A DNA stretch of 64,000 nt from Mycolicibacterium rhodesiae JS60 (GCA_000230935.2 AGIQ01000005.1:1-64000), one strand, 5' to 3'; counted from the stretch's first letter, positions 37,938-47,307 are shown. Notes: a model not told the origin generated them from the sequence alone. A program made the numbers and translations.

Positions 37938-40130
37938 TTGCACGCCGACAGCCTTAGCGCTGCCGAAGAACAGCAGAGTCGGCGCTCCGAACAAACCTAC
38001 TTCCGCCCGGACATCGAGGGCTTGCGCGCCATTGCTGTGACCGCTGTCGTCCTGTTCCATGCCGCCGTGCCCGGCATCCCCGGCGGCTATGTGGGCGTCG
38101 ACGTGTTCTTCGTCATCTCCGGGTTCCTGATCACCGGGCTGCTCTGGCGTGAGGTGAGTGGAACCGGCACAGTCCGGCTCCGCAAGTTCTACGGGGCCCG
38201 CGCCCGCCGGCTGTTGCCGGCGTCGGCCACGGTCGGCGTCGTCACGATGATCGCGTCGGTCCTTCTCCTGGCGCCGTTGCGGGTTCCGACAGTCCTGTAC
38301 GACGGCATCGCCAGCGCGCTCTACGTCGGCAACTACTGGTTCGTCCTCGACAACATCAACTACTTCTCCGACCTGTTGACCCCGTCACCGTTCCTGCACT
38401 ACTGGTCGTTGGGCGTCGAGGAACAGTTCTATCTGGTCTGGGCACCACTGCTGCTGGGCACCGCATGGGTCATCCGGCGGTTCCGCCGGAACAAGGCGCG
38501 CGCCATCGCGTCCTCGCGCCGCCCCTACCTGCTGGTCCTCGGACTGGTCACCGTCGTGTCGTTCGCATTATCACTGGTCATCACGTTTGTCGTGCCCGCC
38601 CTGGCGTTCTTTTCACTACCTACCCGGGCTTGGCAGCTGGCCATCGGCGGATTGGTCGCACTGACCGCGATCCACTGGCAACGCCTGTCATCGCGCACAG
38701 CGGCAATCGCCGGCTGGGCCGGCTTGGCGATGATCCTGTTCGCTTGCGTGTGGTTCACCTCGGCCACCCCCTTTCCGGGTACTGCGGCGTTGTTGCCCAC
38801 GCTCGGAGCGGTACTCATCATCGGCGCCGGTTGCGCCACACCGTCCCAGGGTTGCGGGCAATTCCTGAGCACATCGCCGATGCGCGGGGTCGGCCGCATT
38901 TCCTACTCGTGGTACCTGTGGCACTGGCCGGTGCTGGTGCTCGCGCCCGCTCTGCTGGGCCACGCGCTGGGTCTGACCGAGCGCGTCATCGCGGCGCTAC
39001 TGGCCGCCGGGCTGGCCTGGCTGACCATGCGCTATCTGGAAAACCCGCTGCGTTTCGCCCCGAAGATCCGCGACTCCGCTTGGCGCAGCCTCGGTCTCGG
39101 CGCGGTGGCGACCATCGTCGCGGTTTTCGTCGGCCTGGGACTGCTCAAAGTGGTGCCCAACCCCGTCGGGCACGGAGCACCGGTCACACAGCCGAACTTC
39201 GCGGTCCCGACAGCTCTACCCGCGGGGTCTGCCCCTGGCGCCTATGACGCCGCGGTCCAACAGACGTTCGCCCAGGTGCAGGCGGCGCTCGCGGCCTCCA
39301 CCGCGCCCAGGGCCGTCCCATCGAACCTGACCCCGCCGCTCGACGACCTGACCGGCGAACAACGCAACTACACCTACGACGGCTGTCTGCGCACGCCGTA
39401 TGAGAGCGGACAGCCCGAGTGCGTCATGGGCGACACCGCATCGGCAACCACCTTCGCGCTGATCGGCGACTCGCACGGCGCGATGTGGACTCCTGCCTTC
39501 CAAGAGCTCGCCACCCAGCGGCACTGGCGGCTGCAGATGATGGCCAAGGAAGCCTGCCCGATCATGGACATCCACGTCGGCGGCGCCTTCCGACGTCTGA
39601 TCGAGGATCTTCAGCACTGCGAGCAATGGCGCGCCGAGGTGTTGGCCCGTCTGGCGGCCGTGCACCCCCGACTCGTCGTGGTGAGCGTCTGGCGGGGATA
39701 CGGCGTCGACGAAACGATGACGGGTTTCAACGGCTACAACCCCGCCTGGCTCGACAGCATGACGCGGCTCGTACGCCAACTGCGCGAGACCGGCGCGCAG
39801 GTGCTGGTACTGGGACCGATACCGAGTCCGCACGCCAACGTGCCGATGTGCGTGTCCGGCCACCTCGACGACGCGTCGGCGTGCTCGCTGGCCCGTGCGG
39901 GCGCGGTGAATCAATCCGGTATCGCCGCGGAGGCTGCCGCCACTGCCGCCGGCGGCGGGCAATACGCCGACCTGACCGATCTGTTCTGCACCACCGAACG
40001 TTGCCCGGTCATCGTCGGCAACACCTTGGTCTACCTCGATGTCAGCCACCTGACGCTTCAGTACTCACGAGTGGTGACACCGGCAATCGGGGCACTGGCC
40101 GATCGCGCCCTCGCCCACGGATCCGTCTAG
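37938..40130 (+). CDS. AT3 membrane acyltransferase fused to SGNH domain, copy 2
   Basis: This is a 730-residue paralogue of the gene at 35282 with the same two-domain plan: the membrane acyltransferase-3 part begins FRPDIEGLRA and contains LFHAAVPG; the SGNH part has GDSHGAMW near residue 509 and LDVSH (DxxH) near 699. TTG 37938 is preferred over GTG 37932, because the ribosome site GCAGG then lies nine bases upstream as in copy 1, and both proteins share the His-Ala-Asp-Ser start. It has its own leader element and is followed after 16 bases by copy 3, so copies 2 and 3 likely form one transcript. Presumed role: O-acylation of an extracytoplasmic glycan or glycolipopeptide. Confidence 0.9.
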   Translation: MHADSLSAAEEQQSRRSEQTYFRPDIEGLRAIAVTAVVLFHAAVPGIPGGYVGVDVFFVISGFLITGLLWREVSGTGTVRLRKFYGARARRLLPASATVGVVTMIASVLLLAPLRVPTVLYDGIASALYVGNYWFVLDNINYFSDLLTPSPFLHYWSLGVEEQFYLVWAPLLLGTAWVIRRFRRNKARAIASSRRPYLLVLGLVTVVSFALSLVITFVVPALAFFSLPTRAWQLAIGGLVALTAIHWQRLSSRTAAIAGWAGLAMILFACVWFTSATPFPGTAALLPTLGAVLIIGAGCATPSQGCGQFLSTSPMRGVGRISYSWYLWHWPVLVLAPALLGHALGLTERVIAALLAAGLAWLTMRYLENPLRFAPKIRDSAWRSLGLGAVATIVAVFVGLGLLKVVPNPVGHGAPVTQPNFAVPTALPAGSAPGAYDAAVQQTFAQVQAALAASTAPRAVPSNLTPPLDDLTGEQRNYTYDGCLRTPYESGQPECVMGDTASATTFALIGDSHGAMWTPAFQELATQRHWRLQMMAKEACPIMDIHVGGAFRRLIEDLQHCEQWRAEVLARLAAVHPRLVVVSVWRGYGVDETMTGFNGYNPAWLDSMTRLVRQLRETGAQVLVLGPIPSPHANVPMCVSGHLDDASACSLARAGAVNQSGIAAEAAATAAGGGQYADLTDLFCTTERCPVIVGNTLVYLDVSHLTLQYSRVVTPAIGALADRALAHGSV

Positions 40131-40146
40131 CACCGGGACGATCACC

Positions 40147-42345
40147 TTGCCTACCGCCGAAAGTCGCAGCGCGACAACAGAACAGCGCAGCCAGTCGCCA
40201 GAATCGACCCGATTCCGTCCAGACATCGAGGGCCTGCGGGCCGTCGCGGTATTGGCCGTGGTCCTGTTCCACGCCGAGGTGCCGGGTCTCGGGGGCGGGT
40301 TCGTCGGCGTCGACGTGTTCTTCGTCATCTCGGGGTTCTTGATCACCGGACTGCTGTGGCGCGAGGCGAACACCACCGGCACCGTGCGGCTGCGCGGGTT
40401 CTATGGCGCCCGGGCCCGACGCCTGCTGCCGGCGTCGGCGGTCGTCGGCGTGGTCACCGCGATCGGCGCGGTCGTGCTGCTGCCGCCGCTGCAGGCCCGC
40501 ACCGCGTTGGGCGACGGCATCGCCAGCGCGTTGTACGTGAGCAACTACCGGTTTCTCCTGCAAGGCGTCGACTACTCCGCGCCCTACCTGCCGCCGTCGC
40601 CGTTCCTGCACTACTGGTCGTTGGGGGTCGAAGAACAGTTCTACCTGGTGTGGCCTGCGCTGATCCTCGGCACGGCGTGGCTCATCCGCCGGGTGCGCAG
40701 GGCGCCCCAGGCGCCGAGAACCCAAGCCACCGCCTCCCAGCGTCCCTACCTGGTGATCCTTGCATTGGTCGCCGCAGTGTCCCTGGCGCTGTCGCTGATC
40801 GCGTCCTACTGGGCGCCGTTCGTGGCGTTCTTCTCGCTACCCACCCGGGCCTGGCAGTTGGCCATCGGCGGGTTGATCGCGCTCACCGCAGGCCAATGGC
40901 GCCGGCTGTCGCCACGAGCCGCCGCACTCGCCGGGTGCGCAGGACTGGGCGTGATCCTGATTGCCTGCAACCAGTTGAGCGCGAACACGCTGTATCCGGG
41001 AACCGCCGCGCTGCTGCCCACCCTGGGAGCGGCGCTGGTTACCGGCGCGGGCTGCGCCAGCCCGGCTCAGGGATGCGGACGCTTCCTGGGATTGGCACCG
41101 ATGCGCGCCATCGGCCGCATCTCCTACTCGTGGTACCTGTGGCACTGGCCGGTGCTGATATTCGCCCCGCTGGTGGTCGGCCACCCAATGGGGTTGGCTG
41201 CCAGGCTGACCGCGGCCCTGCTGTCGGCCGGGCTCGCCGTACTGACACTGCGGTTCATCGAGAACCCACTGCGACTCGCTCCGAAGATCCGCGATTCTGC
41301 TTGGCGCAGCCTCGGTTTGGGCGCAGTGGCCACTGCGGTAGCGGTTGTCGTGGGCGTAGCCCTCCTGGTCGTGGTGCCCAGCCCGGTCGGGCGGGGCGCG
41401 CCGGCCACGCCGCTGAACTTCACCGCGCTGCCCCCGCCACTCGCCCGCTCCGATGTCGCGGCCTACGACGACGCGGTGACGCACACGTTCGCGCAAGTGC
41501 AGGCCGCGGTCGCGGCATCGGCCGACCTCGAAGCCGTTCCGTCGAACCTGCAACCGCCGCTGGCTGATGCGGCGGACGAACTCACCGACGCGTACCTCAA
41601 CGGGTGCATGCTCAGCGGCTGGCAGGTCACCCAACCTGAGTACGCCTCCGGCGATACCGGGTCGGCGACGACGGTAGCGATGGTCGGCGACTCGAATGCC
41701 GCCGTGTGGAATCAGGGCTTACGCAGCGTCGCCGAACAGCGACGCTGGCGGTTGGAGATGCTGGTCAAGGCGGGGTGTCCGTTGTTGGACCTGCCGATCA
41801 CCAGCCCACAACTGCACCGCGAGTACACCGAATGCGAGAAGTGGCGCGCTCAGGTCGTCGACAGGCTGCGCGCCGAGCACCCACGGCTGGTCGTGGTCAG
41901 CATGTGGCGGCAGTACGGGGCGGGCTCCGGGTATTCGGCGGACTTCACGTCCTACAGCCCAAGCTGGCTCGACAGTCTGACCCGCACAGTGCGACAGCTA
42001 CGTGAGACGGGTGCTCAGGTGCTGGTGCTCGGGCCCATTCCAGACCCGCAATCGGTTCCGCCGATCTGCCTGTCCGGGCACCTCGACGACGCGACGGCCT
42101 GCTCTCCGTCGCGAGCGAAGGCGGTCAACGAAGCAGGTATCGCTGCTGAGGCCGCCGCCACCACAGCCGGCGGCGGACACTACGCCGATCTGACTGACCT
42201 GTTCTGCACCGCCGACCGTTGCCCGGTCATCGTCGGCAACACGCTGGTCTATCTCGACAAGAACCATGTGACGATCGAATACGTGCGGCAACTGGCTCCG
42301 GCCCTCGCAGCGCTGACCGATCGTGCGCTGGCTCGCGCTCAGTAA
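40147..42345 (+). CDS. AT3 membrane acyltransferase fused to SGNH domain, copy 3
   Basis: This is a 732-residue paralogue of the two preceding genes. The membrane domain carries FRPDIEGLRA and LFHAEVPG. In the SGNH domain the first block reads GDSNAAVW near residue 512, where copies 1 and 2 have GDSH; the catalytic Ser is kept and the C-terminal DxxH is present as LDKNH. The substitution may alter substrate choice. TTG 40147 is the likely start, as in the other copies; the ribosome site is weak (GGGAC). It is probably co-transcribed with copy 2 and with the epimerase 14 bases downstream. Confidence 0.9.
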   Translation: MPTAESRSATTEQRSQSPESTRFRPDIEGLRAVAVLAVVLFHAEVPGLGGGFVGVDVFFVISGFLITGLLWREANTTGTVRLRGFYGARARRLLPASAVVGVVTAIGAVVLLPPLQARTALGDGIASALYVSNYRFLLQGVDYSAPYLPPSPFLHYWSLGVEEQFYLVWPALILGTAWLIRRVRRAPQAPRTQATASQRPYLVILALVAAVSLALSLIASYWAPFVAFFSLPTRAWQLAIGGLIALTAGQWRRLSPRAAALAGCAGLGVILIACNQLSANTLYPGTAALLPTLGAALVTGAGCASPAQGCGRFLGLAPMRAIGRISYSWYLWHWPVLIFAPLVVGHPMGLAARLTAALLSAGLAVLTLRFIENPLRLAPKIRDSAWRSLGLGAVATAVAVVVGVALLVVVPSPVGRGAPATPLNFTALPPPLARSDVAAYDDAVTHTFAQVQAAVAASADLEAVPSNLQPPLADAADELTDAYLNGCMLSGWQVTQPEYASGDTGSATTVAMVGDSNAAVWNQGLRSVAEQRRWRLEMLVKAGCPLLDLPITSPQLHREYTECEKWRAQVVDRLRAEHPRLVVVSMWRQYGAGSGYSADFTSYSPSWLDSLTRTVRQLRETGAQVLVLGPIPDPQSVPPICLSGHLDDATACSPSRAKAVNEAGIAAEAAATTAGGGHYADLTDLFCTADRCPVIVGNTLVYLDKNHVTIEYVRQLAPALAALTDRALARAQ

Positions 42346-42359
42346 TCAGGAGGCACCAA

Positions 42360-43415
42360 TTGACAAAGTCCGTGCTCATCACCGGTGGCGCCGGATTCAT
42401 CGGATCTGCGCTGGCGCGCCGTCTCGTCGAAGCCGGCTACGACGTGGCCGTGATGGACATCCTGCACCCGCAAGTGCACGCCGAAGGCGCAGAGATCGAC
42501 CTGCCGCCATCGGTGCGACTGTTCACCGGCGACGTCACGCACGCCCCCGACTGCGACGCCGTGCTGCGGCTGTTCAAGCCATCTCAGATCGTCCATTTGG
42601 CGGCGGAAACCGGTACGGCGCAGTCGCTTTCAGAGGCCAGTCGCCACGGCTCGGTCAACGTCGTGGGAACGACGCAGCTGCTCGACGCGTTGAGCCGCTG
42701 CGGGCACGTACCCGACCAAGTGGTGCTGGCGTCGTCGCGGGCCGTGTACGGCGAAGGCGCCTGGCAATCCGGCGACCACGTCTTCTATCCGCCGCCGCGC
42801 AGCCATGCTCAACTCGTCGCGGGGATCTGGGATCCGCAAGGCCCCACCGGGGAGCCGGCCGTTCCGCTCCCGAGTAGCGCAGAGCGCACAGCACCCAGAC
42901 CCACCAACATCTATGCCGCGACCAAACTCGCCCAAGAGCACATTCTCGCGGCGTGGACGTCCGCCCACGACACCAGGCTCAGCGTGCTGCGACTGCAGAA
43001 CGTCTACGGCCCGGGCCAGTCGCTGACGAACTCCTACACCGGAATCGTCGCGCTGTTCGCCCGGCTGTCCCGGGAGAAACAGGCATTGGAGGTCTACGAA
43101 GACGGCCGGATCGTGCGTGATTTCGTCTACATCGACGATGTCGTCGAGGGGCTCTTCGCGGCGATCGAGAGTCCTGCCTCGCCGTCCCGCTACATCGATA
43201 TCGGGTCCGGCGTGCCGACCACCATCCACGAGCTTGCCCAACAACTCGCGACCATCTGCGGTGCCCCCGAACCCGTCGTCGTCGGGAAATTCCGCGACGG
43301 TGACGTTCGCGCCGCCAGGTGCGACATCGAGCCCGCGACCAACGAGCTTGGTTGGCGACCCAAGTGGTCGCTCGAGGAAGGTATGCGGGCGCTCCTCGAC
43401 TGGATCGGCAAATGA
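42360..43415 (+). CDS. NAD-dependent sugar epimerase/dehydratase (extended SDR)
   Basis: This is a 351-residue extended short-chain dehydrogenase acting on a nucleotide sugar. Seen: the Rossmann loop ITGGAGFIG near residues 6-14, ASSRAVYG (catalytic Ser region), and YAATK (YxxxK) near 184. TTG 42360 is chosen because AGGAGG lies six bases upstream. An insertion between the SSRAVYG and YxxxK blocks (about 45 residues, Pro-rich) is longer than in GalE. I think this resembles dTDP-L-rhamnose 4-epimerase-type enzymes that make 6-deoxy-talose, a known GPL sugar, but the substrate cannot be fixed by eye. It ends the acyltransferase operon. Confidence 0.8.
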   Translation: MTKSVLITGGAGFIGSALARRLVEAGYDVAVMDILHPQVHAEGAEIDLPPSVRLFTGDVTHAPDCDAVLRLFKPSQIVHLAAETGTAQSLSEASRHGSVNVVGTTQLLDALSRCGHVPDQVVLASSRAVYGEGAWQSGDHVFYPPPRSHAQLVAGIWDPQGPTGEPAVPLPSSAERTAPRPTNIYAATKLAQEHILAAWTSAHDTRLSVLRLQNVYGPGQSLTNSYTGIVALFARLSREKQALEVYEDGRIVRDFVYIDDVVEGLFAAIESPASPSRYIDIGSGVPTTIHELAQQLATICGAPEPVVVGKFRDGDVRAARCDIEPATNELGWRPKWSLEEGMRALLDWIGK

Positions 43416-43526
43416 TCGTCCAGCCATGAACCCACTGATCAGAGCCCCAAGAGATAGGTCGTTATCTTGAGTTTCTCGGTTGCGACCAAGAGATCGCGAC
43501 ATCGCCCGCGGCGACGCAGCTCACGC

Positions 43527-43532
43527 TATGGT
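43527..43532 (+). promoter_or_regulatory. -10 box TATGGT for a probably leaderless exporter mRNA
   Basis: TATGGT fits the mycobacterial TAnnnT -10 consensus and ends eight bases before the GTG start at 43541. No ribosome binding site is visible in between, so transcription probably begins at or next to the start codon. The 125-base gap after the epimerase supports an independent promoter. Confidence 0.5.
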
Positions 43533-43540
43533 CAATATTT

Positions 43541-44470
43541 GTGATCGAGCTTGACGGCATAGCGAAGACGTTCGACGGGAACGTACTTGCCCTGCAGGAC
43601 GTGACCTTTTCGGTTGCCACCGGATCAGTGTGCGCGTTACTCGGACACAACGGCGCGGGCAAGACGACGACCGTCAACATCTTGTCGACACTGATGCGGC
43701 CCTCGTACGGCAAAGCGCTCGTGGCCGGGTATGACGTTGTCAAAGAGCCCGGCCGAGTGCGTGCAAGCATCGGGATGACCGGGCAGCACGCCGCAATCGA
43801 CTGGCAGCTCACCGGGCGGGAAAACCTGGTCATGTTTGCCCGCCTGCGCGGAATGGGTCGCAAGGACGCGCGTGCTCGCGCCGATGAGTTGATCCAGCAG
43901 TTCGATTTGGTAGATGCGGCCGATCGCTGGGTCATCACCTACTCCGGCGGTATGCGGCGGCGCATCGATATCGCGGCCGCGCTCGTGGTTCCGCCCAAGG
44001 TGCTCTTTCTCGACGAGCCGACGACCGGTTTGGACCCGCGCAGTCGCCGCACGGTGTGGGACCTGGTGTCGTCGTTGGCCGCCGACGGCGTGACGGTCTT
44101 GCTGACTACGCAGTATCTCGAGGAAGCCGATGTGCTCAGCGATTCGATCGTTGTCATCGATCATGGTCGCGTGATCGCAAACGGCACCGCCGAAGACCTC
44201 AAGAGCCGGGTCGGATTCAGCTACTGCACGGTCAGTCCCGTCGATCCCGCCGATCTGTCCAAGATCATAGCTGTGCTCGCCGATCTCAACGACGTCGAAG
44301 CCGATGAGGACGCCAACACCGTGTCCGTGCTGGCGCCTAACGGCGTCGCCACGCTCAGCGAGGTATTTCGCCGGGTCGATCAGCTTGACGTCGAATTGGC
44401 CGACATTTCGCTGCGCAAGCCGTCCCTGGACGAGGTCTTCCTGCACCTCACCGGCAGCGTCACCGCGTGA
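43541..44470 (+). CDS. DrrA-like ABC transporter ATP-binding protein
   Basis: This is a 309-residue ATPase subunit. Walker A is GHNGAGKTT near residues 34-42, the signature YSGGMRRR near 133, Walker B VLFLDEPTTGLD near 154-165, and the C-terminal extension (about 215-309) is of the DrrA type. It energizes an ABC-2 exporter made with the next two genes, whose starts overlap the preceding stops (GTGA, ATGA). Related DrrABC systems in mycobacteria export lipids such as PDIM, and GPL loci also carry ABC-type exporters. Here it probably exports the lipopeptide or glycolipid. The start GTG 43541 lacks a ribosome site and fits a leaderless mRNA. Confidence 0.9.
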   Translation: MIELDGIAKTFDGNVLALQDVTFSVATGSVCALLGHNGAGKTTTVNILSTLMRPSYGKALVAGYDVVKEPGRVRASIGMTGQHAAIDWQLTGRENLVMFARLRGMGRKDARARADELIQQFDLVDAADRWVITYSGGMRRRIDIAAALVVPPKVLFLDEPTTGLDPRSRRTVWDLVSSLAADGVTVLLTTQYLEEADVLSDSIVVIDHGRVIANGTAEDLKSRVGFSYCTVSPVDPADLSKIIAVLADLNDVEADEDANTVSVLAPNGVATLSEVFRRVDQLDVELADISLRKPSLDEVFLHLTGSVTA

Positions 44471-45222
44471 GCGCAGTTGCTGTCCTGACCGGACGCATGA
44501 CACGCAACGCGTTGCGCGACGATCTGCCCTTCGCGGTTCTGGCCCCTGCCGGAAATTTTTTGATCTTCAACTTGGCGCTGCGCAATGTGATCGACACCGG
44601 CGGGATCAGCTACTCCCAGTACCTGCTGCCCGTGATCATCGTTCAGGTGACGTTGCTCGGCGCGTTGACAACGGTCGACCGGGCAGCCCAAGATCATCAA
44701 TCTGAGCTGGGGCGCCGGCTCCGTACATTGCCCATCTCCACCGTGACACCATTGACGGCACGAATGTCGTACTGCCTCATCCGCGGCACCCTGGCCCTGC
44801 TCGCCACGGTCGCAGTCGGGTACGTCTTCGGCTTCCGACTACTCGGGGGGCCGGGATACATCGCAGCTTTCGTAATCCTGGTTCTCGCTTTGACTTTGGC
44901 GTTGTCACTGGCTGCCGACGCCATCGGGGTGCGGATCGCGGGAACCCCGATCGCGAGGAACGGCGGATCCAGTCAGACGCTGCTCGTTCCGCAGATGATG
45001 CTCGTCATGTTGTCCACAGGTATGGCACCCGTCGACTCGTTCCCCAGTTGGCTACATCCTTTCGTGCAATACCAACCAGTTTCACTGGTGACTCAAACCC
45101 TTCGTGGGCTCGCCGCCGGTGATGTCACGGACGGAAATCTGGCGAGCACTATGACGTGGTGCCTCGGGCTGGTATTGGTATTCGGCGTGATCGCGGTCCG
45201 GATGCAGAGGCGAGCAACATGA
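44467..45222 (+). CDS. ABC-2 type permease, DrrB-like
   Basis: This is a 251-residue integral membrane protein with about six hydrophobic segments. It starts at GTG 44467, overlapping the ATPase stop by four bases. The C-terminal half contains QTLLVPQMMLVMLSTGMAP and SFPSWLHPFVQYQPVS, the ABC2 permease pattern of DrrB/DrrC proteins. It forms the membrane half of the exporter with the next gene, which is a diverged paralogue (SLPSWMWPLLRFQPMQP at the equivalent place). Confidence 0.88.
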   Translation: MSAVAVLTGRMTRNALRDDLPFAVLAPAGNFLIFNLALRNVIDTGGISYSQYLLPVIIVQVTLLGALTTVDRAAQDHQSELGRRLRTLPISTVTPLTARMSYCLIRGTLALLATVAVGYVFGFRLLGGPGYIAAFVILVLALTLALSLAADAIGVRIAGTPIARNGGSSQTLLVPQMMLVMLSTGMAPVDSFPSWLHPFVQYQPVSLVTQTLRGLAAGDVTDGNLASTMTWCLGLVLVFGVIAVRMQRRAT

Positions 45223-46019
45223 CCGCAAACGTACGGCTACGCAGCTCGCTGGTCACGGAGAGTCTCGTGCTCGCCCGCCGGCAGCTCACCCAGTGGCGCC
45301 GAGATCTGTTTATTCCGATGCAATCCTTGCTGTTCCCAACGTTTTTGCTCATCACCTACTACTTGCTGGTCGGCAAATCGATTGTCCGATTGACCGGCAC
45401 GGACAGTCTTTACGGCCTGGTGCCGACATGCGCGATAGCCGGCGCGTTCTCCGGCGCACTTGCGGCCGGCCTGATCCTGCCCCAAGAACGCGAGTCGGGT
45501 GTGCTCAGCCAGCTATGGGCGCTGCCGGTGAACCGCGCGAGCGCACTGACGGGCAGGCTGCTCGCCGAGGCTGTTCGGACGCTGGCCAGTACCGTCTTGA
45601 TCACCCTGGTCGGCGTGGGGCTCGGATTTCGGTTCCACGGCAACTTGCTCGCACTGATCCTCTTCCTTCTGGTTCCGATGATGGTGGTTGTCGTCTTTGC
45701 GATGGCGGTGATAGCGATAGCAGTGCGCTCCAAGCGCGGTACGACACTCATCTGGCTCGCGCTGCCGGCGATCACCGCGGTGTTCGCCAGCTCTGGGTCC
45801 CCGCCAGTCGAATCACTGCCCTCATGGATGTGGCCTCTGCTGCGATTCCAGCCGATGCAGCCGATCACCGACTCGATGCGGACGCTTGCCATGGGCGGCC
45901 TGCCGTTGGGATCCCTACTGGTAGGACTGATGTGGACCGTCGGCCTCTCGGCGATCATCGCGCCGCTGGCGATCCGCGGTTACCGTGCCGCAGCCGAATC
46001 CGGCGGCGCTCGGGGCTGA
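45219..46019 (+). CDS. ABC-2 type permease, DrrC-like
   Basis: This is a 266-residue integral membrane protein with about six transmembrane segments. ATG 45219 overlaps the preceding stop (ATGA) and is preferred over longer upstream options. Residues PQERESGVLSQLWALPVNRASALTGRL (about 88-114) and the block SLPSWMWPLLRFQP are typical of ABC-2 permeases. It is the last gene of the exporter operon and convergent with the glycosyltransferase ending at 46022. Confidence 0.88.
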   Translation: MTANVRLRSSLVTESLVLARRQLTQWRRDLFIPMQSLLFPTFLLITYYLLVGKSIVRLTGTDSLYGLVPTCAIAGAFSGALAAGLILPQERESGVLSQLWALPVNRASALTGRLLAEAVRTLASTVLITLVGVGLGFRFHGNLLALILFLLVPMMVVVVFAMAVIAIAVRSKRGTTLIWLALPAITAVFASSGSPPVESLPSWMWPLLRFQPMQPITDSMRTLAMGGLPLGSLLVGLMWTVGLSAIIAPLAIRGYRAAAESGGARG

Positions 46020-46037
46020 CTTCAGGCACGCGCCGAG
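46009..46037. terminator. Possible bidirectional hairpin between exporter and glycosyltransferase
   Basis: CTCGGGGC (46009-46016) pairs with GCGCCGAG (46030-46037) in seven of eight positions around a 13-base loop and spans both converging stop codons. There is no U-tract, so the terminator function is a guess. Confidence 0.3.
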
Positions 46038-47299
46038 ATGGCGAATTTCTCCACGAGATCCGCTGTGACGGCAACGCTTTCGGTAGGCTTGCTCATCCGT
46101 GCAGCCAGTTGACGGGCATTGTCACGGTAGGCTGGGGCGAGGATCTTGCGCAGATCGGTAACGAGTGCCTTCTCGGTGGTCGCCAAAAACCGCCGACCGG
46201 TCCCAACTTTCAGTCGTTTGAGCCGGCCTGCCCAGAACATTTGGTCGGGCAACCTCCACAGGATCATCGTGGGGCGGCCGGAGCGCAAACCCGCGTTGGT
46301 TGTTCCTGAACCACCGTGGTGCACGATCGCGCGGCAGGCCGGAAAGATATCCGCGTAGTTGATGATACCGACCACTTTGACGTGCCCGGGCTGCGCGACG
46401 CCACTGAAGTCGGCAACGCCTGCGCCGATCAACGCCCGCTCGCCCAGTTCCGCGCAGGCCCGGGCGATCATGGCGACCGTTTCACCGGCGGATTCCATTG
46501 GCATACTGCCGAAGCCGAAGAAAATCGGTGGTGTTCCCTCGGCGATCCACGATTTGACGTCCGTATCGTCGTCCGCGGGCATCTCCAGAGTCAGCGCACC
46601 GACAAAAGGTCGCCGAGGGGGTGACTGCCTGTTCCAGTTCGCCCACTCCTGCGCCAGCCCGGGGAAGCACACTGCGTCGTACGCCTGGATTTCCATCGCT
46701 CCGCGTCGAGCGATCCGTCGCGTCCAGTGCCCGGTCGACTTCGGTAAGCCGAGGGCACTGCGCTGGGTGTCGTCGTCGACGCGATGCCCAAGCCAAGCCA
46801 GCCATTCGAACACTGTCATAGCCGTGCGTCCCAACCACGCGGGCGCGAATGGCACTAGAGAGCCATTGATTCGCAGCGGGAAGTGTTGGAGGGTGACTAG
46901 CGGGATATCGCGATACTCCGCGACGTTGGCGGCTATGCCTTCGTAATTCATGCCGGTGAGCAGCAGATCGGCCCCGTCGGACAGCGCCAACAACGTCTTC
47001 CCGGCCTCTTTCCGGCCCTGATCGATCGGGGCGGCGAACTCTTTCACCAGTCTGCTCAGTTCCTTGAACCGCCACGGTTTACTGAACAGCAATGCGAAGT
47101 AGTCCTGGTGCGGTTCAATGACATCCCGCACGGTCGGGCCGTAGGGCACCGCATTCAGCCCGGCGGACTGAGCGAAGGTGATCATGTCGGGCGCGACGAC
47201 CAAATGCACATCATGCCCGCGGCGCACCAGCTCGCGGCCGAGCACGGCGAAGGGCTCCACTTCACCCCGAGATCCCCAGTTGGCCAACACGATTTTCAT
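46022..47299 (-). CDS. GT1-family glycosyltransferase (Gtf-like), second of three
   Basis: This is a 425-residue GT-B enzyme of the same group as the genes at 32581 and 49876. ATG 47299 begins the conserved MKIVLANWGSRGEVEP. The donor-site region reads FGFGSMPMESAGET and later IVHHGGSGTTNAGLRSG followed by LPDQMFWAG, so the HHGGSGT and DQ elements are intact. It is probably the last gene of a four-gene minus-strand operon (glycosyltransferase, NDP-sugar dehydrogenase, SDR, this gene), with only eight bases from the SDR stop. The context suggests that its donor may be the sugar made by those two enzymes. Confidence 0.87.
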   Translation of the reverse strand: MKIVLANWGSRGEVEPFAVLGRELVRRGHDVHLVVAPDMITFAQSAGLNAVPYGPTVRDVIEPHQDYFALLFSKPWRFKELSRLVKEFAAPIDQGRKEAGKTLLALSDGADLLLTGMNYEGIAANVAEYRDIPLVTLQHFPLRINGSLVPFAPAWLGRTAMTVFEWLAWLGHRVDDDTQRSALGLPKSTGHWTRRIARRGAMEIQAYDAVCFPGLAQEWANWNRQSPPRRPFVGALTLEMPADDDTDVKSWIAEGTPPIFFGFGSMPMESAGETVAMIARACAELGERALIGAGVADFSGVAQPGHVKVVGIINYADIFPACRAIVHHGGSGTTNAGLRSGRPTMILWRLPDQMFWAGRLKRLKVGTGRRFLATTEKALVTDLRKILAPAYRDNARQLAARMSKPTESVAVTADLVEKFAISARA

Positions 47300-47307
47300 T
47301 GCGGGAT

